Below, piece by piece: positions 61,245 to 64,000 of a stretch of DNA of 64,000 nucleotides; position 1 is the first letter of the stretch, and each line of letters starts with the position of its first letter. The notes beneath the pieces were generated by a model. It was not told where the DNA came from, made no database searches, and worked only from the letters and a program-made list of their open reading frames with translations. The position numbers and the translations under genes were made by a program. Location: positions 1 to 64,000 of the forward strand of contig NZ_JAKRYL010000014.1 of assembly GCF_023555415.1 (NCBI RefSeq), written 5' to 3'. The DNA is from Halalkalibacter alkaliphilus (GTDB taxonomy: Bacteria > Bacillota > Bacilli > Bacillales > Bacillaceae_D).

Positions 61245-62771
61245 ATGGAACAATTAAGCCGTTCAATAAAATTAGAAAACCTTCCTGCTCAAGTTACGTA
61301 TGAACATCAAGACCATTTGCCAGAAAAAATTGTTCAATTTGGTGAGGGGAACTTTTTAAGAGGATTTGTGGATTGGATGATTCATGAATTAAATAAACAA
61401 GGGTTGTTTAATGGGAAAGTGGTAGCGATACAGCCAACACCGCACGGGAAAGTTGTACCAAAGCTTAATGCTCAGGATGGGTTATACACTCTTGCACTAC
61501 GAGGGATTGAAAATGGGCAGATCGTGGAACGTAATGAAATTATTTCATCGATCTCTAGAGGTATTAATCCATATAGCAATTGGGACGAAGTTTTAAAGGT
61601 AGCAGAATCACCCGACATTCAGTTTGTTTTTTCTAATACAACTGAAGCCGGTCTTACCTACTTAGAAGAAGCATATGATAAGCAAAAATCGCCTTTATCT
61701 TTTCCTGGAAAGGTAACAGCCTTTTTGTACCATCGATATAAGGTGATGAATGCAAAGCCTGAGGCAGGTTTAGTCTTAATCCCGTGCGAATTAGTAGAAG
61801 GAAATGGTGACGTACTAAAAGAGCTTGTTCTACGATATGCAAAAGAATGGAATATGCCTAAGGAGTTTACTACTTGGGTCAACAATCATAATCAATTTAG
61901 CAATACATTAGTCGACCGCATTGTGACAGGATATCCTAAAGACAATATTGAGGAATATAGAGACATTCTTGGGTATGAAGATGTTCTTTTAACAGCCGGA
62001 GAACCGTACCATTTATTTGCCATTGAGGCAGGGGAGGATGTGGCAGAGCGCTTACCGTTTCATCAAGCTGGTTTAAATGTGAAATGGGGTCCGATTACTC
62101 CATATCGTGAATTAAAAGTTCGGTTATTAAATGGCCCTCATACAATGATGTTTTCAATTTGTTATCTATCTGGTGTTGATACCGTCTTAGAAGCGATGCA
62201 GGATCCTGACTTAGGTGAATTTGTGAAAAACGGTATGATTGAGGAGATATTTCCTACTGTGAAGATGGATGAAAAGGAAAAGAGGTTATTTGTTGAATCA
62301 GTCATAGAAAGATTTGAAAACCCATATAACAAGCATTTTTTAACTGATATCGGTATGAATGCCGTTTATAAATACAAATCAAGACTCATTCCTTCTATGT
62401 TGGATTATATAGAGCAAACTAAGAAGTTGCCGCAGTCGATCTTGTTTTCACTAGCAGCTCTCATTGTCTATTATCATCCTGATAGAAATGATGGAGATTT
62501 TCTAATTGGACGACGGGGCAATAACGAATATACGATTCGTGATAATAAAGAAGCACTTTCGGCGTTAACAAAAGCGTGGGAGCTATTTGAGAATGACGGT
62601 GCAGATGTTTCCCGTTTAACAACGTCTGTATTAGAAGATGAAGAGCTTTGGGGTATAAATTTAAATGCAATAGACGGACTTAACGAATTGGTTGCAAGTA
62701 ATGTATCAAGCATATTACTGCATGGCATGAAGGAAAGTGTAAGGAAACTTGCTAAAGCAGCTACAAAATAA
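61245..62771 (+). CDS. uxaB: Tagaturonate reductase UxaB
   Basis: A NADH-dependent mannitol-dehydrogenase-family reductase of 508 residues converting D-tagaturonate to D-altronate. Nucleotide-binding QFGEGNFLRGFVDWMI, the family loop SNTTEAGLTY, VNNHNQFSNTLVDRIVTG and KVRLLNGPHTMM are all present. TAAGGAGTG precedes the ATG, 38 bp after uxaA. It completes the isomerase route with UxaC and UxaA. Confidence 0.96.
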   Translation: MEQLSRSIKLENLPAQVTYEHQDHLPEKIVQFGEGNFLRGFVDWMIHELNKQGLFNGKVVAIQPTPHGKVVPKLNAQDGLYTLALRGIENGQIVERNEIISSISRGINPYSNWDEVLKVAESPDIQFVFSNTTEAGLTYLEEAYDKQKSPLSFPGKVTAFLYHRYKVMNAKPEAGLVLIPCELVEGNGDVLKELVLRYAKEWNMPKEFTTWVNNHNQFSNTLVDRIVTGYPKDNIEEYRDILGYEDVLLTAGEPYHLFAIEAGEDVAERLPFHQAGLNVKWGPITPYRELKVRLLNGPHTMMFSICYLSGVDTVLEAMQDPDLGEFVKNGMIEEIFPTVKMDEKEKRLFVESVIERFENPYNKHFLTDIGMNAVYKYKSRLIPSMLDYIEQTKKLPQSILFSLAALIVYYHPDRNDGDFLIGRRGNNEYTIRDNKEALSALTKAWELFENDGADVSRLTTSVLEDEELWGINLNAIDGLNELVASNVSSILLHGMKESVRKLAKAATK

Positions 62772-62778
62772 GCAATTA

Positions 62779-62803
62779 TTGACAAAAATAACAACGTTGG
62801 CAT
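62779..62803 (+). promoter_or_regulatory. Promoter element and half-degenerate KdgR operator before kdgA
   Basis: TTGACA (62779-62784) is followed by ATAACAACGTTGGCAT (62788-62803), where the left half-site is intact and the right half is degraded. kdgA may thus be read both from uxaAB and from its own promoter. Confidence 0.5.
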
Positions 62804-62830
62804 TGTGACGTTATTGAATTGGAGGAAGCG

Positions 62831-63466
62831 ATGAATTTATTAGAACAGATTACAGAGAGTGGAATCGTTGCAGTAATACGTGGTTCAAAGCCTGAAAATA
62901 TTGTTGCAATAGGGAAAGCGTTAAGGGAAGGGGGCGTTAAGGCCCTTGAAATTACAGTGGAAACACCAAGAGCCATGTCAATTATTGAGAAAGTAGCAGT
63001 AGAGCTTGAGAATGAAGATGTGATCGTAGGGGCAGGGACTGTCTTAGATCCAGAAACGGCACGAGCAGCCATTTTATCTGGAGCAAGATTTGTTTTTTCT
63101 CCAACGGTTAATGTAGAAACAATTAAGATGTCTAAGCGATATGGCGTACTAAGTATTCCTGGTGCCTTTACTCCGACAGAGATTTTGACTGCTTATGAAA
63201 ATGGTGCTGATCTAATAAAAGTGTTCCCAGCAAATGCTGTTGGACCATCCTATATAAAAAATATTAAAGGTCCGTTACCTCATATTCCATTAATGGTGAC
63301 AGGAGGCATTGATTTAGCGAATGCGGCCGATTACATTAAAGCGGGTGCAGTAGGCCTAGGTGTTGGGAGTACCCTTGTACCAGCTACGATTAATGAGGAG
63401 GCACTTCAATCTATTACGGATAAGGCTAAGAAATTTGTGGAAACTGTCAAGCTAGCAAGAGAGTAA
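62831..63466 (+). CDS. kdgA: KDPG/KHG aldolase
   Basis: A class I aldolase of 211 residues cleaving 2-keto-3-deoxy-6-phosphogluconate to pyruvate and glyceraldehyde-3-phosphate. The N-terminal GIVAVIRGSKPENI, the Glu of LEITVETP, and the Schiff-base Lys in DLIKVFPANAVGPSYI are in place; the phosphate-binding end is VTGGIDLANAADYI. GGAGGAAGCG precedes ATG 62831; the TTG start further up overlaps that site. Last gene of the pathway. Confidence 0.96.
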   Translation: MNLLEQITESGIVAVIRGSKPENIVAIGKALREGGVKALEITVETPRAMSIIEKVAVELENEDVIVGAGTVLDPETARAAILSGARFVFSPTVNVETIKMSKRYGVLSIPGAFTPTEILTAYENGADLIKVFPANAVGPSYIKNIKGPLPHIPLMVTGGIDLANAADYIKAGAVGLGVGSTLVPATINEEALQSITDKAKKFVETVKLARE

Positions 63467-63478
63467 GAGATATTTGGT

Positions 63479-63513
63479 AAAGCTGTTGAGAATATATTTT
63501 CAACAGCTTTTTG
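63479..63513 (+). terminator. Terminator after kdgA
   Basis: AAAGCTGTTGA (63479-63489) pairs with TCAACAGCTTT (63500-63510), followed by TTG. It ends the uronate locus. Confidence 0.9.
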
Positions 63514-63640
63514 ATTAGAGAATTAGACAATATCAAGCTCGAATTATTCATAAAATGTTTACGCTAATCATTTCAATTTCACATTGGAATCCGAATCGTG
63601 TACAATAAAGTGAATCTAAATCAAATTGGAGGCTATACAT

Positions 63641-64000
63641 ATGAAAAAAGGTTCTATTTCATTTGAAAATGGTGAAAAGCTTGTTATTGAATTTTACCCA
63701 GAAGCTGCACCAGGTCACGTTGAAAATTTTGAAAAGCTAGCGAATGAAGGATTCTATAACGGATTAACTTTCCACCGTGTCATTCCAGGGTTTGTTGCTC
63801 AAGGTGGCTGCCCAGTTGGAAATGGTACTGGAGGTCCTGGTTACACAATCAAATGTGAAACACAAGGTAACCCACATAAGCATGTTGCAGGTGCTCTTTC
63901 TATGGCACATGCAGGAAAAGATACGGGCGGTAGCCAATTCTTCATCGTACATGAGTCGCAACCTCATTTAGATGGTGTGCATACAGTATTTGGACAAGTT
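63641..64000 (+). CDS. ppiB: Peptidyl-prolyl cis-trans isomerase (cyclophilin), partial
   Basis: A cyclophilin-type prolyl isomerase; 120 codons are visible and the 3' end lies beyond the window. The N-terminus [20 protein letters not shown], the catalytic [13 protein letters not shown] and GSQFFIVH match PpiB, which is usually about 145 residues. ATTGGAGGC precedes ATG 63641. A housekeeping gene unrelated to the pectin locus. Confidence 0.93.
   Translation, partial: MKKGSISFENGEKLVIEFYPEAAPGHVENFEKLANEGFYNGLTFHRVIPGFVAQGGCPVGNGTGGPGYTIKCETQGNPHKHVAGALSMAHAGKDTGGSQFFIVHESQPHLDGVHTVFGQV

Noticed and set aside
1-64000. CRISPR arrays, tRNA or rRNA genes, insertion sequences, phage genes, attachment sites
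   Set aside because: None seen on either strand; the only repeats are hairpins, operators and the 50-bp tandem array.

Overview
The window looks like a chromosomal segment of an endospore-forming member of the Bacillaceae. The evidence is the dacF-spoIIAA-spoIIAB-sigF and spoVA-lysA order, an alpha/beta-type SASP gene, strong AGGAGG-type ribosome binding sites and a low-GC sequence. A SbtA-type bicarbonate transporter would fit an alkaliphilic or carbon-limited lifestyle, but that is inference. No rRNA, tRNA, CRISPR array, transposase or phage gene was seen.

Left part (1-17.6 kb), mostly housekeeping and accessory genes: deoD; a minus-strand inorganic-carbon module (carbonic-anhydrase-like protein, SbtA-like transporter, MpsC/DUF2294 protein behind a long leader with a terminator-like hairpin); a plus-strand operon joining a GldA/HcxA-type dehydrogenase, the MetQ-MetN-MetP methionine importer and an FMN alpha-hydroxyacid oxidase; a YdbM-like acyl-CoA-dehydrogenase homologue; a LysM L,D-transpeptidase; a YycC-like small protein; an odd dihydroorotate-dehydrogenase-like/duplicated-membrane-domain fusion; and several small-molecule enzymes.

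Middle part (17.8-28.8 kb), sporulation: dacF, the spoIIA operon, then an asparagine synthetase with its own consensus sigma-G promoter, then spoVAC-AD-AEb-AEa-AF (also with a consensus sigma-G promoter), then lysA. spoVAA and spoVAB, normally found here in B. subtilis, are absent from the interval.

Right part (28.8-63.5 kb), one large pectin/rhamnogalacturonan and hemicellulose-oligomer utilisation locus. Oligosaccharides are taken up by a LplABC/YtcQ-type ABC importer (no ATPase gene here, so a shared MsmX-type ATPase is likely) or an MFS protein. They are cut inside the cell by two GH28s, a GH105, two GH43s, a CE12-type esterase and a second esterase; none of these has a signal peptide. 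Unsaturated uronate goes through KdgF, KduI and KduD; galacturonate goes through UxaC, UxaB and UxaA; both routes converge on KdgK and KdgA. Three regulators are present: a DeoR-type repressor with a direct-repeat operator at its own and the kduD promoter, a LacI-type KdgR with six copies of a 16-bp palindrome (consensus ATWACAACGTTGTTAW) across the locus, and a membrane-anchored AraC-type YesS-like protein. Three cre-like sites suggest CcpA control. The window ends inside a cyclophilin gene.
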